A DNA stretch of 64,000 bases from Bugula neritina (taxonomy: Eukaryota; Bryozoa; Gymnolaemata; Cheilostomatida; Bugulidae), in the NCBI GenBank assembly GCA_964035545.1, contig OZ037766.1:11603722-11667721 (forward strand), in the 5' to 3' direction. The position numbers were made by a program, and so were the translations under genes. Within the stretch, counting starts at the first letter, position 1; each line of letters begins with the position of its first letter. Below the pieces are notes generated by a model. The model did not search any database and was not told the origin of the DNA. It was given only the letters and a program-made list of their open reading frames with translations. Shown piece by piece: positions 1-24,900 of this stretch.

Positions 1-1
1 A

Positions 2-565
2 AGCACTAAATACCTTGGGGTAACCATCCAGTCAAACCTAAAGTTTGATCAACACATAAATAACAAGTGTACCAAGTCCCGGAAAATTCTTGGCGGCATC
101 AAGCATTTGATGTATGATGCCCCAAAAGATGCTAAGCTATTGGCTTATACAAGTCTATGTAGGCCTATACTCGATTATGCGGATGTGGTTTGGGATCCTG
201 CGGCTAGGGGTAAAGTGCATGATATAGAGCTGGTCCAGAACAGTGCCATACGATTTATAAGCAATATGAAGGGACGTGCTGAGAGTGTTTCTGAGGCGAG
301 GGATGAGTTAGGACTCCGGTCGCTGGAAGACAGACGAAAAAATCATCGACTGTGTTTGCTGACCCGAATTCTTCAAAATGAGGATCAACACCAGTCTCTA
401 TCCAGAGCCTATGATGAAATAATTGAAGGCAGGGAACTTGTAACTGTAACCACTCGAGCGGCTGCCAGAGGAGAGCTTATCTCTATATCATCTAGGAAAA
501 ACTTATTCCACACTAGTTTTCTACCACGAACAATTCGTGAAATGCGCGGAGAATATAATAACTAA
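2..565 (+). mobile_element. non-LTR retrotransposon reverse transcriptase, C-terminal fragment
   Basis: The reading frame is open from base 2 to the stop at 563-565, so the element continues off the left edge. It reads KYLGVTIQSNLKFDQHI, then the hallmark C-terminal region of jockey/CR1-type LINE reverse transcriptases: a block like LLAYTSLCRPILDYADVVWDP, followed by IELVQNSAIRFI. These motifs lie just after the polymerase palm, in the thumb and post-RT region, and the catalytic domain is outside the window. The frame has no internal stop, so the copy may be fairly recent. It is followed by a short 3' UTR and a TAA-repeat tail at about 677-705, as in several LINE clades. The exact clade (jockey, CR1, RTE or I) cannot be fixed from this fragment. 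Confidence 0.85.
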
Positions 566-705
566 TTACAAAACAGCAAATGCTGTAACTAGTGCTAACC
601 CTGGTCCAATGTAAGTTTTCACTAGAGGCTTCCCTATAGACTTTCCAGTTGCTGCGGAAGTCCTACCTCAACTGAGGTAATAATAATAATAATAATGATA
701 ATGAA
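566..705 (+). repeat. LINE 3' UTR with (TAA)n tail
   Basis: This follows the stop codon of the retrotransposon reading frame directly. It ends in about six TAA units (677-705, the last ones changed to TGA/TAA). A short microsatellite tail rather than poly(A) is typical of the 3' end of some non-LTR elements, so the insertion probably ends here. A target-site duplication cannot be tested because the 5' end is outside the window. Confidence 0.6.
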
Positions 706-839
706 GCTAAAAAGTAAGAAGTAAGAATCAATCAATAATACCTAGTTTTAGTATGTGTAACACTAACTCAAAGTCAACTGCAAGTACTAGTAGTAACCAA
801 ACTTTAGTAGTATTTAGCTATAAGTATTTCAATTTATAA

Positions 840-2060
840 TTATAATTATAATTCATATTCATATTGCCTATTGGCTATTGGTATTCATTAAATACTAAAT
901 TACATATTTAATTTCATATTGTTTATAATTAATTATTATGATATAACTAAGTTACAGTTAAACTTGATGCTATTTCCACCATAAAATCATAAGTATAATA
1001 AGTATAACTTGATTATGATAACCTACTTGTAGTACTTCAGTACTCAAGTTTAACCAAAAATCAAAATGAAAATGAAAATAATTAGAATACTAATACTAAT
1101 AGTAATACGTAATAATTATAATAAAACAATACTATTATGATCACCATGGACATGAACACAAGTCCTCACAAGTCAAAACTTGAACTCAAACTTACCTAAA
1201 TTGTAGTTTATAAATATATTATAATTATAATTTAATATGAAGATCAACTACAAGATAAACGAGTTATTTCTAAAAGTGATTTTCTTGTTGACCTTGACAC
1301 TATAGCCATAAAAACTATAATCATAGTGTGCCATTAAAAGTTTGAGGCTATCATTATAAATTAAATTGGCGATAAGCTTTCGACTATTTGTAATTGTAAT
1401 TTCTTAAGTAGTTGAGTATAAGATTTTGTGCAGCTGAGAATAAATATGTGTCAAATTTTATAATTCTCAACTATTATTACTGTCAGCTATAATCCCAATC
1501 GTTGCTCTCTCTGTATGTACATGATCCCTACATGAAAGTAAAAAATTATTTTTACGAGGCGGTGATGTTTAGTAGTTTCCGTATTTATATTTCGAAAAGT
1601 TATATAGTGCCAAGGTGAAGGTCAACAAACTTCTGATTACAATGCAACGCAATTCTAATATTCATATTGATATTGCTGTTAAATAATCATAATCATAATG
1701 GCCATTAATGGGTTATGGTGTTTATAATTATTATCTCATTGTTTAGCCATTATCAGTTAATGATAATACCAATGAATACAAATTCATATTTTACAATTAT
1801 AATAATTATAATTATTAAGTTGCTGTTTCATAGTAGTTCTAATTACTAAGTATTATATTTACTATTTAGTATTACTATAACTATAACTGTATAAGTATAA
1901 CTATAAGTATAGCTATCACTATTACTATTAGTATTACTATTAGTATCAGTATTACTATAAGTATAAGTAATACTAATAGTAATACTGATAGTATTAATAT
2001 TACTATTAGCATTAAAAATAAATTTACTTTTACTTTTAGTACTACTACTAGGATTACATT
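840..2060. repeat. cryptic satellite, ATTACTATTAG / TAAGTATAACTA type
   Basis: The stretch 706-2816 holds no gene that I can recognise. Its core, strongest at 1840-2000, is low-complexity DNA built from short words such as TATTAGTATTAC, ACTATAAGTATA and CATATTGATATTG, read in both orientations, so it can pair with itself. The same words fill 45600-46900 and 60690-61030, so this is a family of cryptic satellite blocks rather than chance AT-richness. Confidence 0.6.
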
Positions 2061-2816
2061 TCCTTTTACTGGCTTTTAGTTTTAGAACAACACTTATTGT
2101 AAGTTATAGCTATAAGACTTATAACTATGTTCATTACATTGTTGTTACAAAAGCTTTTTGTTCTAGCTTTTAGTAAAATATTGTTCCATGAAAGCTTTTT
2201 GTGAAAGCCTTTGCAATAGCTTTTTACTGGTACCTTTTTGTTGTTTTATGAGTCAATACAGTTCAAGTAATGAAAGAGGAATGTTGGCTGTGATCATTTT
2301 CTGTTATAGTTTTCCTTTTGTTAAAAGATACAGACAACTTAGACTATTGCCCAAATAATTGTCAAAGTATTATATGAAATATAGACTGTTGGCATTGAGC
2401 AAACAGTTGAGTTGTATCCTGCATCCGTGCCATTCAGCATACTCATAGACTTGGATATAATGATACTCAAAATCACCGCGACACTCATATTGATATTGAA
2501 ACTAACTACTGATAGTGTCAGTGAGTGCAGCAGTATCACAGTTTATTAGTTATACTAAAGCTGTTGAATATAAGATTTTTTAGAATATACTGAACAATAT
2601 GAATTAAAAATATATCAAAGTAAAGCTGTCTTATAAACTAATTCTAATAACTATTTAATACCATTTAGGTTTATAACTTATACTCACTTTTTTTACTTTG
2701 ACTCAGTCATAGTGTTATAGAAATTATACACACAGTATGAACTTTATTTCAGGTCATCATTGTAGTAATTTCTAATTGAAAACCTTCATTTATTCTGTAT
2801 TTATTTACTAGAAAAC

Positions 2817-4913
2817 ATGGCTTCTTCTGACAACAATGCAAACACACCTCTTAGTAAGATTTCCCTCGATGATGTCATAGTCCAAGAGCCTAAAAAAGTT
2901 CGAGGGACTGTTGGGGAGCGCCTGTGGGGCCCTTATAGAACACATTCAGGGACCACTGTGTCTGACAGATACTCTGGGGGTCCTTGGGGCTTGGGTAAGT
3001 AGTGAAACAATTTTTTTATTATTTTGCGGTTATTAGTTTCATTATTTACCAATTAAGTAGCTTGTAAGGAATTAAATGATTTTTGTTATAATACACAAGT
3101 ATTGTTTAACTCATCATAAAGAGGTGTCTTTAAAATGTACATATTATAAACGCTCTGTCTGAATTAAAATGGGAAAGTAATTATTTTTTTTTGTAATGTT
3201 CAGTTTTATTTACGCCTTACGTCTGAAATATGATTATTTTAAGGTGAAAATTTACTGCTAATATGATCCAGGATGCATTATAATAAACATCCCAAATTAA
3301 AATAAATAATTCTGTAAGCAGTAATTCTTAAAATATTGCATGATTGTTTGATTTTTTTTAAAATTTGATCCGAAAGTTTGAGACCTACTTTGCAAAGTGC
3401 ACAAAGATTGCTTGAAAATGACACAATATCTAAGGAGGGGTTTGGTGTCTCTTTTATGCAAACGGATAAAGTAAGTGTATATTATGACTTCATTTCAGGT
3501 GACCCTGAGGACACCCACCTACGTATAGTAGAGAAAGACATCCTTATACCTAATATGATTAAGAAAAAAGCCAACACTACTTGGTGTGAGGAAGCTAATA
3601 AAGGTGCAGTATCAATACGTCAGGCGGTCAGAAAAAGTTGTTTGTAACTCTTGTTACAGTTTTCTGTGTTTTACCACAAAAGTTGTAAAACCGCTCAGTA
3701 CTTGACCTTAAATAAGCTGCAATGACAAATACCTTAACACTTTTGGTAGAGTGTTTAGGATAGGTAGGGGTAGGTTTATCATAATAGTTGAGTTTACTAA
3801 TCTTCAGGGAGAAAAGGTAACTAAATCAAATCACCAAGTTTGCTAGACAGTTTCAACAGTCAACATGTGCCTACTATTGCACTATTTTGTGATAGAATGT
3901 CAAATGAAAGACTTTAGTCTGGTGCTCTATATGTTGAATTGGTACTGCAGCAAGGGTAAAACTTAAATTGGTTTTTGGTGCTTTGCAATACTAGTTCTTA
4001 AGCTGAAATCATTGTTTAAATAATAAGTTATGAAGCAAATACGTGTGTAAATCTGATAGAAGTTTACACTTTCAACTAAATTTTTTTGGATACCCATACA
4101 ACTGATAATTTAACATGTTCTGATGGTAATAATTTTTGCTGATCAATTTTGTTCAAAGATTTGATATGTAACATTTTCATCTATTGGTGTCCCTCAAAGA
4201 TCTAGCAAAAGTTCTCACTAATAATTGTCTTTTAGCTATATGTAATGTTTCGAACTAAATCTACAAAAAAAAAACACAATTGCTAAAGTTTTGTGCTATT
4301 ATATTTGTTGTTTAGTACATACATTTTTCCAGGTTTTTTCAATTGTGCTGCACAACACGGAATGTTTAAAATGACTTGGAAATGTCAAGATGCTGCCCGG
4401 CAACTTCGGGATTGCGTAACAAAAGTGTAAGTAACTAGAGTGAAAGTGTAAGTAACTAGAGTGAGAGAGAGTGTAAGTAACTAGAGTGAGAGAAAGTGTA
4501 AGTAACTAGAGTGAGAGAAAGTGTAAGTAACTAGAGTTAGAGAGAGTGTAAGTAACTAGAGTTAGAGAAAGTGTAAGTAACTACGCAATAACAAATATTC
4601 TGACATGACTCTTCGAATATTCTGCTTATGGGAAAAAACTTCTCGTAATGCCGATTTTCCTATTTTGCCTCCAACATGTTTTGAATTTTCATTATGTGTC
4701 CATTTCAAAAATGTATTTATGAGAAGTAAATAAACTCAAATCTGATGCAATTATGTACTAATTTTTGTGGATCGATAATATATTAATCAATGTATTTTTA
4801 TAAATTTCAGTTTAGAAGATCCAGTGAAAGTTCAAGAAGTAACACAGGAATATCTTGACATGCGGGCTGAATATCGTCGAACTGGAAAAAGGAAGTTGTT
4901 GAGGCGCACTTAA
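2817..4913 (+). CDS. CMC1: COX assembly mitochondrial protein CMC1 homolog (twin CX9C)
   Basis: Exons 2817-2994, 3499-3603, 4333-4426 and 4811-4913 join in frame to 159 residues. All introns are GT/AG, though the second donor (GTGCAG) is weak. The core DPEDTHLR..EKDILIP followed by Cys89-X9-Cys99 and Cys112-X9-Cys122 is the CMC1 family signature: two helices tied by two disulfides, imported and oxidised by Mia40 in the intermembrane space. In known species CMC1 helps stabilise newly made COX1 during cytochrome oxidase assembly. The C-terminus (EYLDMRAEYRRTGK) also matches the family. Residues 1-59 are an N-terminal extension absent from the short vertebrate protein; it is Gly/Ser-rich towards its end (SGGPWGLG). 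The start is the first ATG of an exon with an in-frame stop upstream. Intron 3 opens with a minisatellite that repeats its donor site. Confidence 0.9.
4425..4583 (+). repeat. 25-bp minisatellite containing repeated splice donors
   Basis: Seven head-to-tail copies of a unit starting GTGTAAGTAACTA begin at 4425, 4446, 4471, 4496, 4521, 4546 and 4571 (first unit 21 bp, then 25 bp, last one partial). The first copy spans the end of CMC1 exon 3, so every copy carries the GTAAGT donor consensus. Units vary only in the GTGAGAGAAA / GTTAGAGAGA part. Confidence 0.92.
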
Positions 4914-7143
4914 TCTCTTTTTTTATATATATGCCATAACTTGATTTGTTTAAACTTTGCAGGTTTATTTTATTATCATTTGAAATTTATAGTTGCATAA
5001 ATATAGCAGCAAACTATATATTCGAAATATAAATAGCTTTTTAAATCTAAGAATGTTTTTATTGTTTTACATCTGCTAAAATGGAGAAATTAATTATATA
5101 CTTAAACTTCTGTTATATTGCCCTCACAATGTTATATTGATATAAAACACTCTGTTACTTATTAAGTAACCATAGCTTCAAGGAGTTTTATTTACCATTT
5201 CAGTTACTGTTATATAATAGACAATTAACAAATGCCAGAACACTCTACAGGAATTTATATGATGCTTTACTGCAGCACATTCACAAAATAATAGACTGAT
5301 TTTATTCCCTCAAAGCAGAGCATTTCTTTTTTTAGTAAGCACTTTCATAATTTATATTTTGTCCCTGTGCTTTATTATAAATGCAGATTTGAAAGCTTTA
5401 CTCTATGATAGCTTGCAATAAAATATACTTTTAATACTTTATTGAAATTAATTATTACTTGATTAATCAATAACAGAATGTCTGGTTATTATGATTATTG
5501 ATAAAAAAGGTGGTAATTTGGTTGGTTACTCTAAAGTCTAAGGTGATGCAACTCATGTCAGGAGAAGATAACTTCACTGTGCACTCAAAGTTGTGAAAAG
5601 AAGTATTCTTGCCTGCTACGATGTAAACATTTTTTGATTAAATTTAATGCAAATGCAATTACAAGAATTTTGCCACATCCTTCTGTAGGGTGATAAAGCT
5701 GATCATTTCCTCTTGAAGACTTAGAAGCTTATGAAATTCCCTCAATATTTTGTCGTCTCAAGTATAATATTGCACCCTATAGCTTTTGTGACTTACTTTT
5801 GTTATAAGATTTTGAAAACTGCACAAGTCACAGTTTGTCAAGAAGTGCTAATATTCCCAGTGCTCCTGTAATGACTAAAAAATTTGCAATTGGATTTCTC
5901 AACTTTCCATATCTATTTTTTCTTTTTAATTCAATATGTTACCATATAATTGAAATTGCTTAATATTTCTTATTGACTAGTCCATAGCAAGTTTCTGCAG
6001 TTTAAGAAGGGTTTTATTTTTCCTCCTCATTTCTGGGTTCTCCCACCAGTACTATGGCCTGTGTAGCTTATTTTGGATATACAGAATTTTGTCAAACAAA
6101 TCTCTTTTATTTTTCAAAAAAAATACCCGTAAACTCTTTTATGTCATATGGTTGTTAAATATATGTTCAGCTAAAATTTTAATTATAAAATGCAAGACTA
6201 GTAGTTTTTTTGATGAAAAATTTTTTTATTAAAATAATCTTCTAATTGCTTTTAGCTCAACCACTCAATGAGTCATTGTTAGAGATGAAATGGTTTCTGT
6301 AGCCTTTTTGCATAGTCTGTATGCACTCTTGGTGTGTCTCTGTATAGTAGTTGGGAGTGGAAGGAAGCATCAGGATTGGCTAATGAGAAAAATTTTGCAC
6401 CACTCTGTGACATATTACAGAATACGATCTCAATTGACTGTTCTATTTTGTACAGCTTTGATTTCAAATAACAAAATTTATGGAGTAATAATAAATATGA
6501 TATGAAGCGTAGGTTGTACACAGAAACTATCATAAGCTAGTATACCTACTAGAATGTTTAAATTGGTTCTACGGCAGCAGACAGAGTAAGATCATCACCA
6601 TCACATCTCTGAGTACATTATGTGGATACTTGCCAATAAATATAATACTGCATAAATTTCGCAATAGTATGGGCGTGTCTTGTTTATAAATATGAATATA
6701 ACTAGATTCTACTCAAAAACTACTATTATGCAATAGTCTACTTCTGCGAATTAAGGCTAATAATTTTATATGAACAAAACTTAATACTTGTAAGTAGTTT
6801 CCTGAGTATCATCCATACATTTTATAAATTACAATGTATTAGCCTATCAATTAGTTCAATACAAGCTGCAGATAATACTGTTCCAGCTCCATGCAGGCAG
6901 TTAATTATTCAAAATTAATTATTAGGCATGCATATATCTACTGCCTACTCATTCATATTCCTTTCAAGGCTTACATGCAGCAAATCATTTCTTTTGATGA
7001 TTCTCATAATTTTATAATCATTAGCGGTTGAACTGCTCGTATCAGCAAGTCAGCGTAAACTCAGAGAGCTAGTGGTTGATGAGTGCTGTCTAAACTACAA
7101 CCTCTGAACTTGAAATAGCTAAACTATTACATAGAATACAAAG
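4914..7143. other. intergenic, no gene seen
   Basis: This lies between the CMC1 stop and the start of the STAC-like gene. Both strands are interrupted by stops, with only overlapping short frames near 6279-6533 that resemble nothing known. It should hold the CMC1 3' UTR and the promoter and 5' UTR of the next gene. A dispersed repeat at 6895-7008 lies about 135 bp before the next ATG. No sharp promoter motif was recognised. Confidence 0.5.
6895..7008 (+). repeat. dispersed repeat, copy 1
   Basis: It shares order and long identical stretches with 8541-8651: AGGCAGTT, then CAAAATTAATTATT, then a CTGC..CTCATTCAT segment, then GCAGCAAAT, ending CTTTTGATGATTCTCAT. The two copies are in the same orientation and lie either side of the first coding exon of the STAC-like gene. 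Confidence 0.75.
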
Positions 7144-19034
<11,891 letters not shown>

Positions 19035-21902
19035 CTGTATACATATACTCTCCTGTAATGGTCATATTGAATTATTTATACTCTTGTCACTCCAAACTGC
19101 TTCTGCTCCACAATATTGACTTATTATATAGATATGGTATACAACCAGAGTTCTATTTTTGTATTTCTAAGCTGTTCTTAAAAGTTTGCATTAAATTCTA
19201 TAATTATACCTGTACACCTTATAGATTAAGTATTCTTAAAGGCATTGTATGCGCATCTGTTATAGTTGGCTTTGGAGTTCACCCCAATATTTTACAATAT
19301 AATAATTGACACTCCCTAGTTATATAACATATTTATGAAAAGATATATTAACTTTATTTATATTACTGGTTAAATGCAGACAGTTAATATTAGTTAATAT
19401 ACTTTTAATAAATTGATTTTTACAACTCTTGTAAAATGTTTTTTTAAGTGCATAAAGTTTTCGGTAACTTATCTTACAATAAGTTAATGAAAATTGATGA
19501 TGTAACATAGATTTTCTAAGTTGCTTTTTTGCTAAAATGTTGTCACATAAGGACTGTAGAACTTGAAAGTTGATTTAGAATAATATTATACCTGTTTTTG
19601 TGGAAACAGAGATATTTAAAGATTATTATAAACTTCAATATACATTTTATTTACAAAGAAAGGGCATCTAGAAAATTGTATATTCCCATGGATTTATCAT
19701 TCTATACAAGTAACATCTGTAGTTTTCTTTTTTATTTTTCGTGTTGAACCTAAGCATTTGTTTAATGATATAAATGAACTTTCCTAAATATTTAGAATGG
19801 TGCTTGAAAAACTGCAGTAGAAAGCAGTGTGTTTTAGGTAAGTTAATGTGAATAGAAGAAGTAGGAAATTTAGGTAATTTAAAATTTTATTTGATTGAAA
19901 CTGATATTATGTAAAATCATCTGCATGCAAGAGACAGCATAAATTATCCCTTATTAAAACTAATTTTAATTTTTTACAACAACATAAATTATATATCAGT
20001 TATATTGTGGATAATCATAAAATATAATTTTAACATCACAAGAAAAATTAGTGGAATGGAGGCACTAACAAAATGTAAAAACAACGAACTGAAAAATGGT
20101 GATAGTCTTTATCATACAATTATACCAGGAGAGTGGTCAGTGTGGAAGAAACAGAAAAAGACCATGACTGTATTATAATAGGTGCAGCAAAAATGTTTTC
20201 AAAGTCTAAAGATATATTAAATGGATTTCAGATGACTGTGTAATTATTGCATAAATAATACTCAATGTGCGCACACTTTACTACACTTTACGTATATCTT
20301 AGATATTAATACATTACCATGAAGTATATATAGATATCACGCTTCATTACCTTAAATATATATTTATACCCATAAATCAAATGTGTCTAGCATTTACTCT
20401 TATAGTGTACCATATACTTGACGCACAGTATTGCGACAATGAAAATAAAAACTTTACTAGATATATTAACATTTTCAGAGAAAATCTAATGCAGGTTTAC
20501 AATAACGTAACAAATTTAATTCGTAGCATTTTTGAGATCAATTTTATACATAGTATATAGTATGCCCAAAAATTAAAAAAAAAATTTTACAATCTAATTT
20601 ATTTTATAATTTCACCAGTTTAAGTTAAACAAACAGTTAAATTGTAGAATTGCACCTTTTAATTAATCTTACAAATGGAATAAAGTATCGAAAAAACTAT
20701 TTTATAAATGATGGAGTTTAATAATGAAAACACAGCACCTGTTTAAAGGCAATTAGTAACTTGATGCAAAATAGTGATAAGGCAGCTAAATTTTATAAAA
20801 GAGAGCTGCTATATACATATACATACAAAACTGCTTGACAAATTACAAAAATTGCATTCAAATAATTAATAACAATATACTAATTATGACATGTGTGCCA
20901 AAAAGGGCTGGAAATTAAATTATTGTTGGGACAAGAGCAGACTAAGGAAGGTGAACACTTATTTGGTCAAAACTGGTAGCTGAGTTACAAGATAAATAGA
21001 GGAATATATTATAATCTGTAATAAATATGACAGAGCGATTAAATAATTAATATAATATAGTAATAATGCAATTCTATTATTTACAAAGTTGGTAGAAATT
21101 ACTGCTAGTAACAGCATTTATGGAAATAAGATTTTGCTACAGAATTTTTTGTTACGATGAAGCTTTAAACCTAGTAAATGTAAAATCAAGGGTTTTCCAT
21201 GAGAGAAAGTGTTGCATATTTAGCATAGCATTTTGCAGATGGAAATAGAAGGGTATCTAATAAAACCAATAGTGATAATAATTACAGTTAGCTACTGTAA
21301 CATGCCATGCTTGTGTATATAACTTATACAACTAGTTCTCACTAATTTCATTGAGTAGCTTATATGCAATTGGCAATTCTTAAACTTTAGTTTCAAAGAT
21401 AGAAGACAACTCTATATTGATAATTGCCCCAACACTTTACAGACAATATACATTATGCACCTGACTAATAATACTTTGCTGAACTGTAGCTAAAAAGGCT
21501 CCTACTGAGAATAAAATTATAGAACTGAATGTGAATCTGGAATCTTGAATGATAATTTAGAGCTGTTTTAGATGCGCAAGTCTGAGTATATCTGCCACAA
21601 GCTTAGCTGTGAGAGAGTGGCTACAGCAGTAACAACTGCTAGTGCTAGAAATGCCATTCAAACATACTTGCTGTACACAATATTCTGGTATCCAGCAATA
21701 GGTGATTAATTAAATAAAAAAGACAATCTGAGTTATACTTGTACTGTATGCTATAAATTTGTAGATGAGTCAATTTTACATGACAGAGACACATGTGACT
21801 GTGGGGTGGGGGGTGTCCTTGTTCCTCATAGCTCCTCCTCCTGCGACCAATCAAATCTTCCAATGACTGGAATTATGGTGGATCTTCAAATCAATGAGTC
21901 AT
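19035..21902. other. intergenic, between convergent genes
   Basis: This separates the 3' end of the STAC-like gene (+) from the 3' end of FoxN1/4 (-) and should contain both 3' UTRs. Very AT-rich, with no reading frame that resembles a protein and no clear repeat. Short open frames at 18998-19309 and 21645-21863 are not supported. Confidence 0.5.
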
Positions 21903-24900
21903 CTAATTTTGACCAAGTGAAATCAAAGTTCCTTTTGAGATATTGTTGGGAATTGTAGCTAACTCGTTGGTATAAGCTGTAAAATAAACAACAATTTCAT
22001 AAAAAATACTTGGCTATACAATTGAGAACTTGACAAGCATCAACAGTTAGTATGATATGTATAAACAAGTGTGTTATTTACCAGGACTTGTAGCTGGAGA
22101 TGTCTTCTTTGGAGAAATAATGTAGGAGCTCTGTGCATACACCTGAGGCAAGGATATATCCAGTAAATCATTTGGTAAATCGTCCCACATTTCACTCTAA
22201 AACAGATGGTTTACTCAAGTATTCAAATCACCCAACATGATTTTTTTCCTTAAAGTATTTGTTTAAAACTAGTGTAATATAGCCTATAACAAGTATGAAA
22301 TTACATATGAAAACTGGATTATTGGCCAACCTGACAATTAAATATCACACATAATTCTATAATTTATGTTTGCAATGTTTGACTAAATAGAACTGCCAAT
22401 AATAAAGGATTAAAATCGTAGGAGATGTGAAAAGCTATTTTAGACAAGCAATGTAACTGCAATATTGGCAAGTAGAGAAAGATGTAAGGCAGTAGTGTAA
22501 GATGTAAGTTAGTAAGTGCAAGATGTGTAAGTTAGTAAGTGTAAGGTAGCACTATTCTCACAGATGCTTCTGTTACATGATATTACAAAATAAATAGGCC
22601 GTGCACAGCTAATGCTATACTAGATGTAGTAGCCCATTGTATAGCTTTAGATACATACTATCGGCTACCACCAAATTTAGATTGAAATGGCAAATTACAA
22701 GAGATATGTGTGAGATTAGGTGATGGGCCATGGGACTTTCTACTCAGTGAAATAAATTTAAAGACATTCCTTGAAATATCAAAGAAAGCACGGAACTTGC
22801 ATCTCAATTGAGATCTAACTATTGTTACCGACCTAAAAATTCAGTTGTACATTTTAGGCCTATCATATATATAACCTAATCCATTGAGACTGTGGGCCTT
22901 TTGTTTACCATTATCTTAACTTTCATTGTCTCTGAGATAGCTATTGTGTTGAGTAGTTTATTAGTATATATGCATAGTTGAGTATAGCTGCATATTTTGA
23001 GCCTGCAGGGAGATTAGATGGGGACATGGCGTATTAGGGTCCGCAGTATCGTATAAGATAAAAACTTAGTCTATGTTTTTTAGTGCACTAGTATTGTGTA
23101 TAAAAAGTAAATAATCTATTACAATCTGCTGCGTGCCTGCTGTGGGAATATTCAGGTGAAGATTGTAGGGGCTGTACTTTATGAACCTTTAAATTACTAT
23201 TATTGCTGTTTGAATAAATCTGGCCTATCAAAAATAATTGCTCTTAGTTTTTCAAAGTATCTTTCTTCCAGACCAGGTGGTGATGGAAATCACGTATTGC
23301 ACAAAACAATAAACACAAATAAAAACTCAAAGCAAAATCTTTGGCAGTTGCTTTCCTGTGGCTTAACACCTCTAAAGTGGTAAAAGTGTGACAAACACAT
23401 GAAAGAAGTTGATAGTTGGTAGGGAAATGTATCAGACTACGTTATATCACCTCACACCAGGAGGTTGGCAGCTGCTGCCTTATTTGTTTACTGTTGTTTA
23501 CCTCATTTGTGATTATTTGAGAGGTAATCAATACACTTGAGCACTTGACTGATATTACAAAATATTACGTAGAGATGTGGGTAGGGGCTGACTCAGATGT
23601 AAGAATAAATCACTGATCAATAAGTTGCTGACATAACCTTAGCTCTTGAATGTAAATAGCAATTGGATTTTCTATTGGAGGCCAAAGTACTGCGGCCTTT
23701 TCTACTCGACAGAAGAGTGAAGGAGATGTTTTAGGGGTACTAACCATACAAATTTCAATTAAATACCGACTCCCTTATTTACTGCTTATAATTTTAGTGA
23801 CAGAAACCAGACTTGTGAAAACTTGGGTACTCAAATCATAAAGTTTGTTGTTGTTGAACAATGTGGCAATAGAGTATACCAGGGCCTGGGCCAGCCCCAG
23901 TGTGGTGTGACACACACGCAAGCTCACAGCCATGGGAGTCCACAAGTTTTGCACAACAATAATAGGAAATTTTAGCAAGTGTATGTATTTTTGTAAGGAT
24001 CAGTGTAAAAAGCCACTTTAGAACTAATCGATAGATTTACTCATGTATGTATTTGACAATAGATACTGGCTGGTTATAGTAAGCCCTGCTATTCACTTCA
24101 TAATACCTGCTGTAAGAGATCAATAATGAAATCGCATATCTTCTTTATTGCAAAAATAATAAACAAGGCTAGCAGCAGTGACACAAAGGTGTGAGCAATA
24201 ACCCTAAGTAGACTGAATAAACATCTAGTCGTAATAAACAGCTATTTCCACGTCATTGTTATACTACGGCCTTTCATATGACATAAGGCCAGGACTGTCT
24301 GGACCATTTAAATTGATTCCATTTGAAAAACTCACTCAAGTCACGAATGAAGCATTTATAAAAATTACTCTACCATATTATATATTATTCTATATTATAT
24401 ATTACTCTACCATACTGTATATTAATATATATTATATATTACTCTACCATATATTATATATTACTCTACCATATTGTATAAAACAACATTTTGACATCTG
24501 CAGAGGGCTCACTGAACTTTATTTCTAAGATTATCATTTTACTTCAACAACAAAATTAGTTTCTTTAAGCAGTAATGTCCCAGCAGCGCAATGTTTATTA
24601 TATTATGTTAGTCGTGTAATTAGTTGGAGATGCTGGCTGTCTACAATATAGTAGATTTATAGAAATGAACAACTGTTCTGCTTGTATGGAGAAGACCATG
24701 GCTATAGTGACTAGTTCAACATGCTGCCAGGCATTCAAATCAACTTTTAAAAAATCTTGCTTGTTTCAACTATCCGTTCAGTAGCTTAATGAACATGAAA
24801 TAATATCAGTTCAATAGAAAAATTAAATATATAAAGACAATCATTTAGAGCAGATGAATAAAAACTATTCTGACTCTAAAATTGCTTTTGTTTTCAATAA

